Of a DNA stretch of 64,000 nt, positions 1 through 10,881 are shown piece after piece. Each line of letters opens with the position of its first letter. Within the stretch, counting starts at the first letter, position 1. The position numbers and the translations under genes were made by a program. Under the pieces are notes generated by a model. That model was given only the letters and a program-made list of their open reading frames with translations, did not search any database and had not been told where the DNA came from. The DNA lies in assembly GCA_030847615.1 (NCBI GenBank), contig JAUMIR010000014.1, positions 12,438,501-12,502,500 on the forward strand. Reading direction: 5' to 3'. This DNA comes from Gambelia wislizenii (taxonomy: Eukaryota; Chordata; Lepidosauria; Squamata; Crotaphytidae).

Positions 1-394
1 CATGGAAGTTGTCCATGAGTAAAAAAATGGTGCAATTGCTGTAGATGGGACCCAGAACTGTCATGGATGATGCCACGGGAGGGATGGCAGCATCTTCTTG
101 CGCAGTAAGGCTTGTCTGAAAAAGTCCTAAGATTCTATGAAGAAAGAGACATGGGAGGTATGAAAGTCTCAGCTCTCCACGGGCATGGACTGTAGTTTGC
201 TCTGTATGAAAACCTGGAAAAATGTGGTGGTGGGGGGATACAGTACCAAAAATGTCTGCATCAGAATAAAAATGCTGCTAAATATTAAAACAATCAATCC
301 AACGATCATAAGAACCAACATTAAAATATACAGCAGGCAAACTTCTCCTGGTATGAAATGAGTTTTATTTTGGGTGGCAACTTTTTCAAAGCCT
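1..394. other. No recognised feature
   Basis: This AT-rich stretch has no open frame of note, no tandem array and no transposon end that I recognise. Confidence 0.4.
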
Positions 395-582
395 CCTTGC
401 TAATTAAGGACAAACTCTTTTTGCACTTTGAACTCACTTTGCAGCAACTGAAGTAAGCTGAGGACAAAAGGAGCAAAGTGTGAGAAGGAGAGAAGAACCA
501 GAACAGCAGCTGAAAAAGTGGTATGGCAGAGGATTAATTGGGACTGTCCCTGCCAAATTGGGACAGTAGGAGTGGGTACGCA
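395..582 (+). repeat. Unclassified dispersed repeat family A, partial copy
   Basis: This matches the right-hand part of the copies at 12395-12705 and 54905-55275. Shared features are a TTTGAACTC...TTTGCA...AACTGAAG segment, a purine-rich stretch, a GGATGGCAGAG-like box and the end CAAATTGGGACAGT. Further copies lie inverted at 13690-14035 and 19045-19985. Full copies end in CTCCAAC in inverted orientation, which suggests a terminal-inverted-repeat DNA element. I cannot name the family. Confidence 0.6.
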
Positions 583-794
583 CCAAAAGTTATGTAGTGT
601 AAACGGAGCCTAAAGCTCAAAGAAAATACCATGCCCACTCAGTTTGGAAATGTTACTTTTGGAGGTATAACTCCCAGTATCCTCCTAGGCAGCATGATCA
701 GTGGAACAGAGTTGCAGGAGTAAAAACCAGAGAGGGCTCCTGTACAAAATGGTTCTACAAAACAGGGAGTTTCAGCAGGTCTTGCTTGTTACCC

Positions 795-1431
795 GGTTGC
801 ATGAGAAGCAGTGTGATGCAGCAGCTAAAAAAGCCAATGTGTTTCTAGGCTGCATTAATAGGAGTAGAGTGTCTAGATCAAGGGAAGTAATAGTGCCACT
901 CTACTGAGCTTTGGTCATACCTCACCTGTAAGACTGTGTCCAGTTCTGGGCACCATAATTCAGGAAGGATATTAATAAGCTGGAACGTATCCGGAGAAGG
1001 GCGACCAAGATGGTGGGAGGGCTGGAAGCCATTATGCCCAAGAGGAATGGCATAGGGAGCAGGGCATGTTTAGTCTGGAGAAGAGAAGGTTGAGAGGGGA
1101 ATTGATAGCCATGTTTAAATATTTGAAGGGAGGTCATACTGAGGATGGGGCAAGCTTGTTTTCTGCTGCTCCAGAGACTAGGACATGGAGCAATGGGTTC
1201 AAATGATAAGAAAAGATATTCCACCTAAATATTAGGAGGAACTTCCTGACAGTAAGAGCTGTTCAGAAGTGGAATACACTGCCTGGGAGTGTGGTGGAGT
1301 CTCCCTCTTTTGAAGTTTTTAAACAGAGGCTGGATGGCCATCTGTCGGGAATGATTTGATTGTGTATTCCTGCATGGCAGGGGTTTGGACTGGATGGCCC
1401 TTGAGGTCTCTTCTAACTCTATGATTCTATG
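795..1431 (+). mobile_element. CR1 LINE, 5'-truncated 3' end
   Basis: The conceptual translation, with frameshifts and stops, follows the C-terminal end of CR1 ORF2: [26 protein letters not shown], then LEKRRL and FKYLKG, and finally the AVQKWNTLP-like and RLDGHLSGM segments. The short 3' UTR contains the GGTTTGGACTGGATGGCCCT block and ends in ATTCTATG units, the hallmark CR1 tail. Non-coding today. Confidence 0.92.
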
Positions 1432-1549
1432 GACACCTGCTGAAATTCTTTCTCTTACACAACCCTTAAAGGAACAAGAGTCATCTCCATTTTGTCTTAA
1501 AAAGCTATATACCAGCAAAGTACCAGCATGGGTCCAAAACAAGTCTGTG

Positions 1550-2047
1550 TGTCAACAGGAGCAGGCAGCAGAGTAGTCAGGAACAGTGCAAGGTTTAACC
1601 CGAGTCAATGTAGCAAGGATCAAGACAACAAAGTCAACAGGAAGCTTTATCCAGGAAGATCAGTTGATCTCTGACAAAGCCTCCATTGCTTCCCCAGCAT
1701 ATATATATAGCAATCAAGGCTTTACCATGTGCTTCTTGATGAGCAAGTTATCCTCATAAAGTCTCCAGGATTTCCTTTGAGCTTCCTTTTGAGCTCGCTG
1801 CTGGGTGTATGATGGTGGAGGTAATTCGCTCTCTTCTTCGTCCTTATCTGAGTGGGCAGAACTCTCTGCCGGGACTGGTGCCAACCCACTAGGGCCAGGC
1901 TCTTCCTCTGCTTGAGCCTCCAGGTTGGCAGGGTTCCCTGCTGGCACAAGTGTAGATAGACCTGTTCCAGGATCCATAGGGCTATTCCCTGCCATGTCCC
2001 CCTCCTCCTCTGATTCCATACCCTCATCCAACTCATGGGGCATGACA
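1550..2047 (-). mobile_element. Solo-LTR-like element (probable LTR retrotransposon)
   Basis: The segment starts TGTCA and ends TGACA, the short inverted termini of an LTR. On the minus strand it carries a TATATATATA box (about 1699-1709) at a position fitting a U3 promoter, followed by a GCTTCCTGTTGACTTTGTTG-like region. An open frame of 109 codons (2043-1714, minus), rich in Glu, Pro and Ser, covers most of U3 but I see no gag, pol or env domain. No clean target duplication is visible, so the true left end may lie further left, in 1432-1549. Family not identified. Confidence 0.5.
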
Positions 2048-2487
2048 CATTTTGTGGTCTGGCAACCGTACTTGAAGAAGTCTTTTTTGGATAACTGGCT
2101 GGGAGATGTTGGGAATTTTTGTTCAAAAATCTCACTTTCCCAATGTCTACCTGCCGTTCTTTCTACCTGCCAGTGTCATTACTGAAATACTTCTGTCAAA
2201 ATCTTGCCTTTGCCCCTGTTTTGGGCCACCCGGCTTCTTTTCGGAAAGTGTACAGACCTTTCCCTTCCCTACCCAATTCACTGGCTTTCTTTGGGAGAGA
2301 AAGCTGCTGGTTTCAGATTATTCTGGTGGCTGCTGAGGCTGCAGTTTGTGCACTGTGAGAGGTTCCAGTGTAAGTTTTACAAGGCAATCCAAGATCAACA
2401 TTTCAAAAGAGAGATGGGGAGGGGAAAGTGGGGTATGGAAACACTGGCGACAGCAGGGGTGGAGGTGGTAGGTGGGGATCCTTTTAT
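2048..2487. other. No recognised feature
   Basis: Unique-looking sequence between the LTR-like element and a small tandem repeat. Overlapping open frames here have no recognisable motif. Confidence 0.4.
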
Positions 2488-2563
2488 GCTTGTGCTCAGT
2501 GAATGCTTGTGCTCAGTGAATGGAGTTACTTCCATTCTTGTGCTCAGTGAATGGAGTTACTTC
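2488..2563 (+). repeat. Three-unit tandem repeat
   Basis: CTTGTGCTCAGTGAATG occurs three times. The second and third units are extended by GAGTTACTTCC, so the unit length changes between copies. Confidence 0.85.
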
Positions 2564-2639
2564 CTCCTGCATGAACAGGAGGAAGACCCATTGAACATAC
2601 AAGACGTACGCCTGAGTAAATGTTGAACTACCACCAGCA

Positions 2640-2860
2640 GTGTACCTGCACTCCACTTCATTCCACTTTAACTCCCATGGGTCCATCCTATTGAATTTTG
2701 GGAGCTGTAGTTTGGTGAGGGACTGTGATTCTTATGCCAGAGAGAGCTCTAAGCACTTCTAACTCCTCCCCAAACTACAAATCCCAGGATGCCACAGGGT
2801 AGCACCATGAGAGTTGAAGTGGTATGAAACTGATCTAAGTGTGGTGCAGATTCATTGCAG
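2640..2860. mobile_element. Palindromic hAT-like MITE
   Basis: Two inverted halves are visible: ACTTTAACTCCCATGG...TGTAGTTTGG on the left and CCAAACTACAAATCCCAGGA...GTTGAAGTGGTATGAAACTG on the right. The same element, complete, lies at 44485-44702; half copies are at 12710, 19986, 39103 and 40100. hAT membership is inferred from the pattern common in reptile genomes, not shown by a transposase. Confidence 0.7.
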
Positions 2861-3001
2861 CTCTCTCTTTTTTCTTAAATGCCAACAGGTTATCTTTGGT
2901 CTCCTTCTTCCAAGCCTGCACATCATGTGCAGTTTGGGGCATGTATTTTTTTGGCTTCACTGCCAGAAGGCCACAGCTTGGAGAGTTACTTGTTAAAAAT
3001 A

Positions 3002-3243
3002 CAGTCAGAGCCCTCCATATCCTCAGAACCGATATCCATGGTTTCAGTTATCCATGGGACACAAAACAGGAACACATACCATAGAGTTTTTCTAGAAATG
3101 TCTCTCTAGAAATCTTCTAGGTCCTCCAACACAACTCTATGGTGTTTTTAACCAGAAGTCCCATTATTTTAATAGGGTTTGCTGTTATCCACAGGATCAG
3201 TAAGTCCAGGAACTAAACCCCAGTGGATATGGGGGTCCAACTG
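3002..3243. mobile_element. Tigger-like palindromic MITE, family B
   Basis: Terminal inverted repeats CAGTCAGAGCCCTCCATATCC and GGATATGGGGGTCCAACTG are flanked by TA on both sides, as expected for Tc1/mariner-Tigger insertions. Internal landmarks repeated in other copies are CTCTCTAGAAAT...TCTAGGTCCTCC, CCATTATTTTAATAGGG and TTATCCACAGGATCAGTAAG. Confidence 0.8.
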
Positions 3244-3329
3244 TAATTTATTCCTGTTATTCAATGTCATGTTTTAAAAGGTGATTTATCACAACTACTT
3301 GCTACAGACTTTAAAAAGGTATCTTTGTT

Positions 3330-3770
3330 ATATTATTTAGTGCATTGCTTGTTAATTTTCTATTATTTCCTGTTACCTTCAGCTACTTCTTGCCACTTTC
3401 TACAATGCATTTTACTTTTCCACTGTTTTCTGTTACTTTCTACTACTTGTTACAACCTTTAAAAAATAACTCATTTTCTCCCCTGTTGCATGTTGGTTTT
3501 CTGTTTCTTCCTGTTACTTTCTGCTACATTAAAAAAACCTTTAAAAATAATTCCTTCTATTATTAGGTATGTTGCATATTGCTTTTCCATTACTTTCTGT
3601 TAGTTGTTGCAACCTTTTAAAAATAACTTGCGTCACTTGGTGTGTGTTGTTTTTGTTATTTTCCTTTAAAAAAACAACAACACAAAACCTTAGCGGAGTG
3701 GGACAAAACTTGAGAAAAACCTATCCAAATACCTCTAAAAATGTATTTAATTGCTTTTTAAAAATAACTT
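3330..3770. repeat. Degenerate tandem array, period about 100 bp
   Basis: The phrase TTRCAACCTTTAAAAATAAC recurs at roughly 3455, 3540 and 3615, each time preceded by TTTTCYRTTACTTTCTGYTA-type sequence. The part after 3665 (TTAAAAAAACAACAACACAA... CTCTAAAAATG) is also found at 30785-30880, so the array is part of a dispersed repeat. No coding potential. Confidence 0.55.
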
Positions 3771-4496
3771 CTTTAAGTAACTGGGGAATTTGGGGAGGGA
3801 ATAGAATGAAAGGGGAGAGGTTACTATCTCCTTAGCTTGAGAAGTTTGACTGTTGCTGAAGATTCCCAGGCATCAGGCTGACATACCCCCGGGGCAGCCC
3901 TTCGCACAATACCCTCTCACTAGCCTCCACTCCCTGATCTATGAGGCATCACCACCCATTAGCGCCTAGTTTTTCTTCCTTCTGTCCCTATTGTGGGGTA
4001 TGCAGTCCCAATGAATCAAATGGTACACTGAAGGTACAGATTAATGATGATGCACCACCCAAGAGTGCACAACTGCATGTGAAATGGTTAGACAGACACA
4101 ACACTACTCACACATCCTTGAACTGCATACATCTATTACACAACAGTCCAAAAAGTACAATTTTCCAGCAGATCCTAATAATTGCGACAACATTTTATTT
4201 CTCCCTCAAGGGTGTCCCTTTGTAATTCTGAGACATATTGGGGAAAAGGTCTCCTTTTCTCTTTCTTACTCTCTGATTTTTAAAAAGAGTTATTGTACTA
4301 TAATGCATCAGTGAAATGGCACTTTTTCGCTATGTTACTATAATGCTAATATTTTTTTTAAAAGGAGAAGAAAATTTGCCCTTCAAATCATAGGATCACT
4401 TCAGTAAACCATGTTCCTATTAAACAAAAAAAGACCTTTGGAAGAGCCCAAGTGCAATTCCAGGAAATTGCTATAAACAGCCCCATTTCCAGTTTC
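3771..4496. other. No recognised feature
   Basis: Mostly unique AT-rich sequence; short open frames show no motif. Confidence 0.4.
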
Positions 4497-5245
4497 TATG
4501 TATGGCTGTGAAAGCTGTACAGTGAATAAAGCTAATAGAAAGAAAATCAACTCATTGAAAAAGTGGTGCTGGAGGAGAGTTCTGCAGATACCATGGACTG
4601 CTAAAAAAATAAATAAATCAAATCAATAGTCCTAGAGCAAATCAAGCCTGAACTCTCCCTAGAGGCCAAGAGGACTAAATGGAAACTATCATACTTTGGC
4701 CATATCATAGAATCATAGAATCATAGAATTGTAGAGTTGGAAGAGACCACGAAGGCCATCCAGTCCAACCCCCTGCCATGCAGGAAATCACGATCAAAGC
4801 ATCCCTGACAGATGGCCATCCAGCCTCTGTTTAAAGACCTCCAAGGAAGGAGACCCCACCACGCTCTGAGGGAGTGCGTTCCACTGCCGAACAGCTCTTA
4901 CTGTCAAAAAGTTCCTCCTAATGTCGAGGTGGAATCTCTGTTCCTGGAGCTTGCACCCATTGCTCCGTGTTCCAGTCTTGAGAAGTCTTGAGAAGTCTCA
5001 GTCTTCTCAATCATGAGAAGACATGATTCACTAGAAAAGACAATAGGGCTTGGGAAGGTGGAAGGCAGGAGGAAAAGAGGAACACTGCATTCCAGATGGA
5101 TAGACTCAATCAAGGAAGCCACAGCCCTGAGTCTGCAAGACCTGAGCAAAGCTGGTGAAGATAGGGTGACTTGGAAATCTCTCATTCATAGGGTCACCCA
5201 AAAGTGAAGTTGACTTGAAGTTAACAACAAAACAAATGGAAGAGG
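4497..5245 (+). mobile_element. RTE/BovB-like LINE 3' end, split by a CR1
   Basis: Left part (4497-4705) reads YGCESWTV, a degraded RKINSFE-like stretch and SYFGH; right part (5012-5245) reads MRRHDSLEKTI, GKVEGRRKRG, RWIDSIKEATALSLQDLS and SLIHRVTQK. Joined across the CR1 they follow the C-terminus typical of RTE/BovB-type LINEs. The 3' tail GTTGACTTGAAGTTAACAAC resembles the tails of the SINEs in this window, so this LINE type is a plausible partner for them. Confidence 0.75.
4706..5011 (-). mobile_element. CR1 LINE fragment nested in the RTE-like LINE
   Basis: It begins with three CATAGAAT units and the complement of the CR1 3' UTR, then runs through the complement of RLDGHLSGM and AVRQWN to a truncated end near 4984. 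A short GAGAAGTCTT duplication follows. ATCAT is shared by both flanks. Confidence 0.9.
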
Positions 5246-5347
5246 GTGGCAACAACTGGCCAAACACACTGAAACCCAAGAACTCATACTTCTTTAGAAC
5301 ACTTCTTTGTCTTCCCTCCGTGTAAAGTGGCCGCTGGGTCTCCCCAC
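5246..5347. other. No recognised feature
   Basis: Short unique stretch between the LINE tail and a SINE; nothing recognised. Confidence 0.3.
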
Positions 5348-5512
5348 TTTATCCTCTGAATAACAATCATGTTAGGTTGAAGTGAGAGAGGGAGGGAGGA
5401 AGAGAGGGAGAGAATCATTGGCCTGAGATCACCTGGTGAGTTTCAGAGCTTAATGGGGATTTGAACCTACATTTCCTAAGTCCCAGCCTCTAGCTATGTT
5501 ACCACACTAACT
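5348..5512 (-). mobile_element. MIR-like tRNA-derived SINE
   Basis: The reverse complement carries GGTTCAAATCC, a polymerase III B box, and the block CACCAGGTGATCTCAGGCCA seen in MIR-like reptile SINEs. The element ends in TTATCCTCTGAATAACAA, a typical tail region. Divergent copy. Confidence 0.55.
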
Positions 5513-5940
5513 CTCCAAATTTTAAAATCAAGCGAGGGAAGTCTCTTTCAGGTCACACTAAGGATACAAGGCTTATTATTACTTTAAAGAGGGCAAATAA
5601 GAAACTGGCAGCTTCTGCTCGGAAGGGAAGACAATGACCAGTTAGAGAAGATTCATGGAAATCTTCCTTGGCTGCCTTCAAACAATATGGCTAAACGAGT
5701 TTAATGTGAAAGCTGGAGAGGAGATGGGAAGCAATCGTGCTTTGCTCCTACACCTAATTCAATTCCATTTATTTTTATGTGGCAGCTTTCCTGCTAAATA
5801 TCTCACGGCTGCTTTGGGGGAGAGTTGGAGGATGAAGAAGAAGGTGTTCAGCTTCCTCAGCAGCCACGTGACTGGAGTGAGGAAACTCAGGCCCTGGGGT
5901 GGAATCAGGCCCTCCTGAGGTCCAAATCTGGCCCCTACAT
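5513..5940. other. No recognised feature
   Basis: Unique sequence with an 87-codon open frame (5655-5918) that lacks any recognisable motif. Confidence 0.35.
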
Positions 5941-6150
5941 TGAATTATTCTATGCTGCTGTGATTAGGTGCTGTATGTTTTTTTAAAATTATTGTATGTT
6001 TTTAATTTTTTCTAGTTTAATATTATTTTAAAGGGTGGGTGGGTTAGGGTATTGAGGTAATTATGGAGTTTATATACTGTAAGCCACCCCAATTGTGTTG
6101 CAGAGGGGTGGGATAGAAATACATTATTATTATTATTATTATTATTATTC
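5941..6150 (+). mobile_element. L2-like LINE 3' tail with (ATT)n
   Basis: The sequence TACTGTAAGCCACCCCAA...GGGTGGGATAGAAATA followed by ATTATT repeats (6121-6150) is the usual 3' end of L2-type LINEs and of SINEs that use their tail. Confidence 0.6.
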
Positions 6151-6606
6151 TGTCTATTCTCCTTTATGGGTCTGAAACATGGGTCACCTATCGCCACCAC
6201 TTACGACTCCTCAAACGCTTTCATCAGTGTTGTCTACGCACAATCCTAAATATACACCGGACTGACTATGTGACGAATGTTGCTGTCCTTGAGCAAGCAG
6301 GGATCACCAGCATTGAGGCCATGATATTGAGAACGCAACTGCGCTGGGCAGGGCACGTTTCTAGGATGGAGGGCCATCGCCTCCCAAAAATAGTACTCTG
6401 TGGTGAACTTGCCATGGGTCAGCGTAAGAGGGCGCGCCCCAAAAAAGCGATACAAGGACTCCCTGAAACAACATCTCAGGCTCGGCCAAATTGATCACCA
6501 ACAATGGTCCGCCCTGGCCTCACATCAGGAGGCATGGAGACACACTATCCACAATGCTGCAGCCTTATTTGAGAACTCACGCCGAACAAGTCTTGAAGAG
6601 AAAAAT
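6151..6606 (+). mobile_element. LINE ORF2 C-terminal fragment (copy 1)
   Basis: Across one frameshift near 6430 the translation gives LLYGSETWVTY, TDYVTNVAVLEQAGI, RWAGHVSRMEGHRLPK and KDSLKQHLRLGQIDHQQW. These are common in the post-RT region of non-LTR retrotransposons. A second, longer copy is at 58262-58865 and keeps a Cys/His finger. The exact clade cannot be decided by eye. Confidence 0.7.
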
Positions 6607-7129
6607 CTGATGTTGCATGAATTTGCACATTTAGACTATCCTGAACATAGGCAGGCATGGCTGGGAACAGCATTTGCCTCTCATGGGACATTAGAGAATC
6701 ACACCCTTCCCAATCTGCACTCTGAATTTCATTTCCCCCCCTCCCACACACTAAAAATTTCCCCCTAGGAAGCACAGGGGACTATTTGCCATACTTTATC
6801 CCCCCTCTCTCTGGGTCTGTTTTAGGCCCAAGAGAGGCCTTTTTTAAAACCAGGAAGTAAACCCAAAGTCAACTTCCTGTTTACATTCTGGTTGAAAAAC
6901 AGCCCCTCCTAGGCTTAAAACAGTGCAGGGTTCTCCAAAAAATATTGCAAAATTGGTTAGAAAAACAATAAAATAAAACCATGGCTTTGAAAAATTGAGG
7001 TGTGTGCTGGAGGGCCCTGGGCAAGCTCAAAAACAATATTGGGGGCCACATGTGTCACACAGACCCCCACTTTCCTCATCCCTGAGGGGTGAGAAGGGAA
7101 CTATACTCAGCAATTCCCTCTTTATTTCA
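6607..7129. other. No recognised feature
   Basis: Unique sequence. A small inverted repeat, CAGGAAGT...ACTTCCTG, lies at about 6853-6881. Confidence 0.35.
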
Positions 7130-7480
7130 AGGCATTGAAGGAAAGACTATTAGGCCAACCAGTGCTTTATTGGTCGTATTTGTCAGCCAGGACAAAATGG
7201 GTGCACTTTATGAGCCCTATCAATAACAGCGATCATGTCCTTAATGCTGCAGCTGCCCTGTATATAATATTTAAATCACATTTCCCTTCTGGCAGAGACC
7301 TATGGCAGCTTGGGCCTCCACTAGGCTATTATGGTTGGTGTCATGTCCATCATATCGGTGTGATGAATCATTTCCTGCTTTCTGTGTGTTGGAGAGGCAG
7401 CCTGTTCAGCGTTCACATCACTAAGAAAAGGGGCAGCAACAATTGCTGAATGTGTCCTGTATATTAATACTCACCTTATG
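7130..7480. promoter_or_regulatory. Candidate distal regulatory element upstream of RXRA
   Basis: This block is free of repeats and of mutational signs of decayed transposons. It holds a CAGCTG E-box, TATATAATATTTAAATCACA, and TGTGATGAATCATTTCC. It looks like conserved non-coding DNA, but conservation cannot be measured here, so this is a guess from composition and motif density. Confidence 0.25.
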
Positions 7481-8535
7481 CATATGTATGCACAGTGCAA
7501 GGTGAGATTTATAAGGCCATCACCACTAACGGAAACCTGTGCCCCCTTGAAAGGAGAGATGGCTTGCACGCTTAATTCACAAGTGGTTGAGTCCATGAGG
7601 AAGTTGAATGAAGCTGGTGCAAGGGCAGATGCTTTGCAGGTACAGGTCACCCCCGTATTGTTATCTGAATTGTGTGGGGTCCTTGAGATCCCACTATTGT
7701 CTAAAATTAATATGGGGAATATTTAATTAGCTAAAAATGGCAGCAAGAAGCTGGGCAACAGCAGAATCTTTTGACCTATGTATACTGGTAGTAATGGAGG
7801 AAACTCCAAGCCAAAACATACAATTAAATGGTCTTGATTGGAAATTAATCTTAACAGCATTCATGTAAACACTCAGATTTCAAGCAATCACACAAGGCTA
7901 TCGAAGATAGTAGGAAGTATTTGGACAGATGAATAGAGTAAGGCGATTGTGGGTTATACTATTCTGATCCTGTAGAACTTAAATCGCAAAGTAAACTGGC
8001 AGCAAAGAAGTCCAGAAGACAGAATGGTGACACAAACTGACATGGAGTTGAAAAGCAAGGGATTTGCGCACACTTGGGTGGTGTTTTAAGGTGATATTTA
8101 TATGTGATAATTCCCCTGAGGGGATGAGATTTAGAGGGAATACAATGTCTCTCAGAGTTTCCCAGGACTAGACTAAGAGTTCTCAGAAAGAGTTAACTAT
8201 TGTTAATGGGCAATGTATTTGGAATTGATAGGAACAGGCAGTGTTTATTGCTGGGGAGGAAGGAAATAGGAAAAACCCATTTTGCAACCATCGAGCTCTC
8301 TGCTATTGCTTAGCGGTTTAGTTGATGACTCATTTTCAGGTGTTAACTCTGACCTGGGTAGTACTCATTTGGGAAATTTCCAAAGGTCCTCCCTTGGTTA
8401 AACATGACTCCAGCCTTGGTATCTGGGGGTCCTTGGTTTATCTGCTAATCACGCGAAAGGCCACATCAAGTCAAAATATTAAATATTGCCAATTATGTTA
8501 TATTCCAAGATGTGGGCTGTCTGAGTAGGTAACAG
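7481..8535. other. No recognised feature
   Basis: About 1 kb of unique sequence. Open frames at 7478-7726 and 8322-8528 have no recognisable domain, and no splice or promoter signals stand out. Confidence 0.35.
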
Positions 8536-8539
8536 TATC

Positions 8540-8785
8540 CACAGGGGATACATTTCTGGACTGACTGTTTATAAATGAAACTGTGGATAGTAACAAACCC
8601 TATTAAAATAAAGGACTTCCTGTACAAACATACCACAGAGTGGCTTTGGAAGACTAAGCGGTTCCTAGAGAGGACACTTCTCTAGGCATTTTCCAGCATG
8701 CCTCTATGGTATGTGTCCCTGGTTTTTTTTCCAGCCAGGGACAACTGAAACTGCAGATCTTGGTTCTGTATTGAGCTGAAAGGGT
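8540..8785. mobile_element. Tigger-like MITE, family B
   Basis: Contains the family landmarks GTGGATAGTAACAAACCC, TATTAAAATAAAGGACTTCC, CCTAGAGAGGACACTTCTCT with AGGCATTTTCCAGCATG, and ACAACTGAAACTGCAGAT. The outer ends are eroded. Confidence 0.75.
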
Positions 8786-8901
8786 TTTGCAAAAAAGAAG
8801 GGGGAATAGAAGGGTAAGGGGGATTTTCCACTTGGTGAAGGGAGACACCAAAACTCAACACTAGTTATTAACAATGGTGACCAAGATGTCAAACCAAGTC
8901 T

Positions 8902-9235
8902 TATGATGAATGGCTTAGGCAGTTAGGCAAGTTTAGATTGGAGAAGAGAAGATTGAGTGGTGACTTGAGAGCCCTCTTTAAATATCTGAAGGGATGCCAT
9001 TTAGAAGATGGAACAAGCTTGTTTCCTGCTGCTCCAGAGACTAGAAACCAGAGATTCTACCTGAATATAAGGACGAACTTCCTGCTAGTAAGAGCTGTTT
9101 GCCAGTTGAACAGACTGCCTCTGAGGGTGATGGAGTCTCCTCCTTTGGAGGTCTTTAAAAAGAGGCTGAATGATCATCTTTCAGGAATGCTTTAATTCCT
9201 GCATGAAGGGGGGTTGGACTGATTAAAACTCACCA
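8902..9235 (+). mobile_element. CR1 LINE 3' fragment
   Basis: Translates as LEKRRLSGDLRALFKYLKG, LFPAAPETR, and RLNDHLSGML before a stop at 9195. The 3' UTR is short and the ATTCTATG tail is lost. Confidence 0.9.
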
Positions 9236-9794
9236 TAGGACTAACGGAATAAGATTTTTAGAACTGAGTGATGGCTCACCCTGAAAGCAACAGAAGAGGC
9301 AGGAAGCTGCAGTGGAATGAATAAACCCAGATATCTGGATTCTTTGTTTCTTTCTCTCCCCACACCAGCACTGGCTTCAGACCCTTCTTTATCCACATTG
9401 CTCTCAGAAAAAGAAGAAGAAGAAAAAAGCACAAGAGAGCTGGTCCTGAGGAGAAGTCACAGACATCCATGATGGATGGACGTCAAGGTCAGTTTCAAGT
9501 TTGCAAACTGCTTTGATAAGTTGCTGAAAAAGTTCTCTATGATGAGACCAGGTGACCTGTTTGTGCAGGTAATGTTCAGCAAACCAGAGAGAGAGAGAGA
9601 GAGAGAACGAGAGAGAGAGAATACGGTAAGTCACAGAGGCTTTGGTGGATGTCTTAAAAGGCAATAAGGTTTTATTAAGACAGAAAGAGCCACAGGGCAC
9701 AATTGTTTGCCAGTAAGTTCTCTGGTGTCAGGCTCCCTGAAATGAACTGCACTGGATTTTTCTGAACAAGTTGAAGATATTGTGCTAGTAGTCC
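9236..9794. other. Mostly unique, with a (GA)n microsatellite
   Basis: A GA repeat with one interruption lies at 9588-9622. Nothing else was recognised in this stretch. Confidence 0.6.
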
Positions 9795-9967
9795 TATGGA
9801 GCCAGTGGAGGATTAATACTCTGGAGACCAGGGTTCAAATCCCTTCTTGGCCATGAAAACCCACCTTGGGCAAGTCCTACACTCCCAGCCCTTAGAAAAC
9901 CCTGTGACCTTAGGGTCACCATAATTTGGGAATGACTGGAAGGCATGCAACAACAACAGAACAAATC
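9795..9967 (+). mobile_element. tRNA-derived SINE (Sauria type)
   Basis: Carries a B box inside CCAGGGTTCAAATCCC, then CTTGGGCAAGTC and the LINE-like tail GGGTCACCATAATTTGGGAA followed by CAACAACAAC. The tail resembles the RTE-like LINE at 4497-5245. Confidence 0.8.
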
Positions 9968-9984
9968 CCATCCTACCATCTTGA

Positions 9985-10030
9985 AAACTCCCCATCTTGT
10001 CTGATTGTGGAAACTAAGCAGGATCTGCCC
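9985..10030 (+). mobile_element. 5S-rRNA-derived SINE fragment
   Basis: CATCTTGTCTGATTGTGGAA with AACTAAGCAGGATCTG corresponds to the internal promoter region of 5S rRNA (loop A / A-box side). It is too short and diverged to be a 5S gene. Confidence 0.5.
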
Positions 10031-10065
10031 CAGATATTCCTCAGACAGAAGACTCTCAAGAAGGA

Positions 10066-10610
10066 ATAATAATAATAATAATAATAATAAAATTTATTTA
10101 TACCCCGCCCCTCTGTTAAAACAATCGGGGCGGCTTACAAAATTTAAAATACAATACAAATAAAATCCCTAAACACCCCCACTCCCACCCTCCCCCATAA
10201 AAAAACATTAAACAAATATAAATTAAAAACAACTAATCTAAAATCACATTTAAAACTATAAATACAATAAAATATAATAAATGGCCAGCAGCCTAGAAGA
10301 GGCCAGGATCCCCTGAGGCCGGGATCTAATTAGGAAAGGCCTGCCGAAAGAGATCCGTCTTTAGTGCTTTTTTAAAGCTACTCAGGGTTGTTATCTGACG
10401 GATCTCATTCGGCAGGTCATTCCACAATTTGGGGGCAATTACCGAAAAGGCCCTCTGGGAGGTTGCAGACAGCCTAGATTTTTGTGGCTGAAGCAAATTC
10501 CTCCCAGAGGACCGGAGTGCGCGGGGAGGATTGTATGGGAGGAGGCGGTTCCGGAGATAAGTTGGACCCAAGCCATTTAGGGCTTTAAAGGTAATAACCA
10601 ATACCAGGGA
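10066..10610 (-). mobile_element. L2-like LINE 3' end
   Basis: From the left: (AAT)n (10066-10092), then TTTATACCCCGCCCCTCTGT, then a minus-strand frame (10601-10326) containing VITFKALNGLGPTYLR, QRAFSVIAPKLWNDLP and FKKALKTDLFRQAF. This is the C-terminus of an L2-clade ORF2 with its 3' UTR. The frame is open for 91 codons, so the copy is fairly young or lucky. Confidence 0.8.
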
Positions 10611-10881
10611 TATCCAGATAGGGCTAGGAAGGAATTTTGTGTGAACCCTGGGGAGCTGTTCCTACCAGTCAGCCAACAATATTGAGCTACATGGACCAAG
10701 GGTGTGACTCAGAGTAAGGCGGCTTCCAATGCTCCTATGCAGAAAGTCACAGTTTGGTCGCCAATGGCATCTCCAAGTAAAGCTAGGAAAGTATCTTTCT
10801 TGAAACCCTGATGAGACAGACTTGCCAGTCACAGTTGGCAATACTAGCCTAGATGGACCAATGGTCTGATTCTGTACAAAG

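Noticed and set aside
3966..4314. Overlapping 94- and 76-codon plus-strand frames as a gene
   Set aside because: No motifs, no promoter, and the two frames overlap out of phase in AT-rich sequence.
9795..9860. tRNA gene suggested by a good B box
   Set aside because: No cloverleaf or anticodon arm; the sequence continues into a SINE body and tail.
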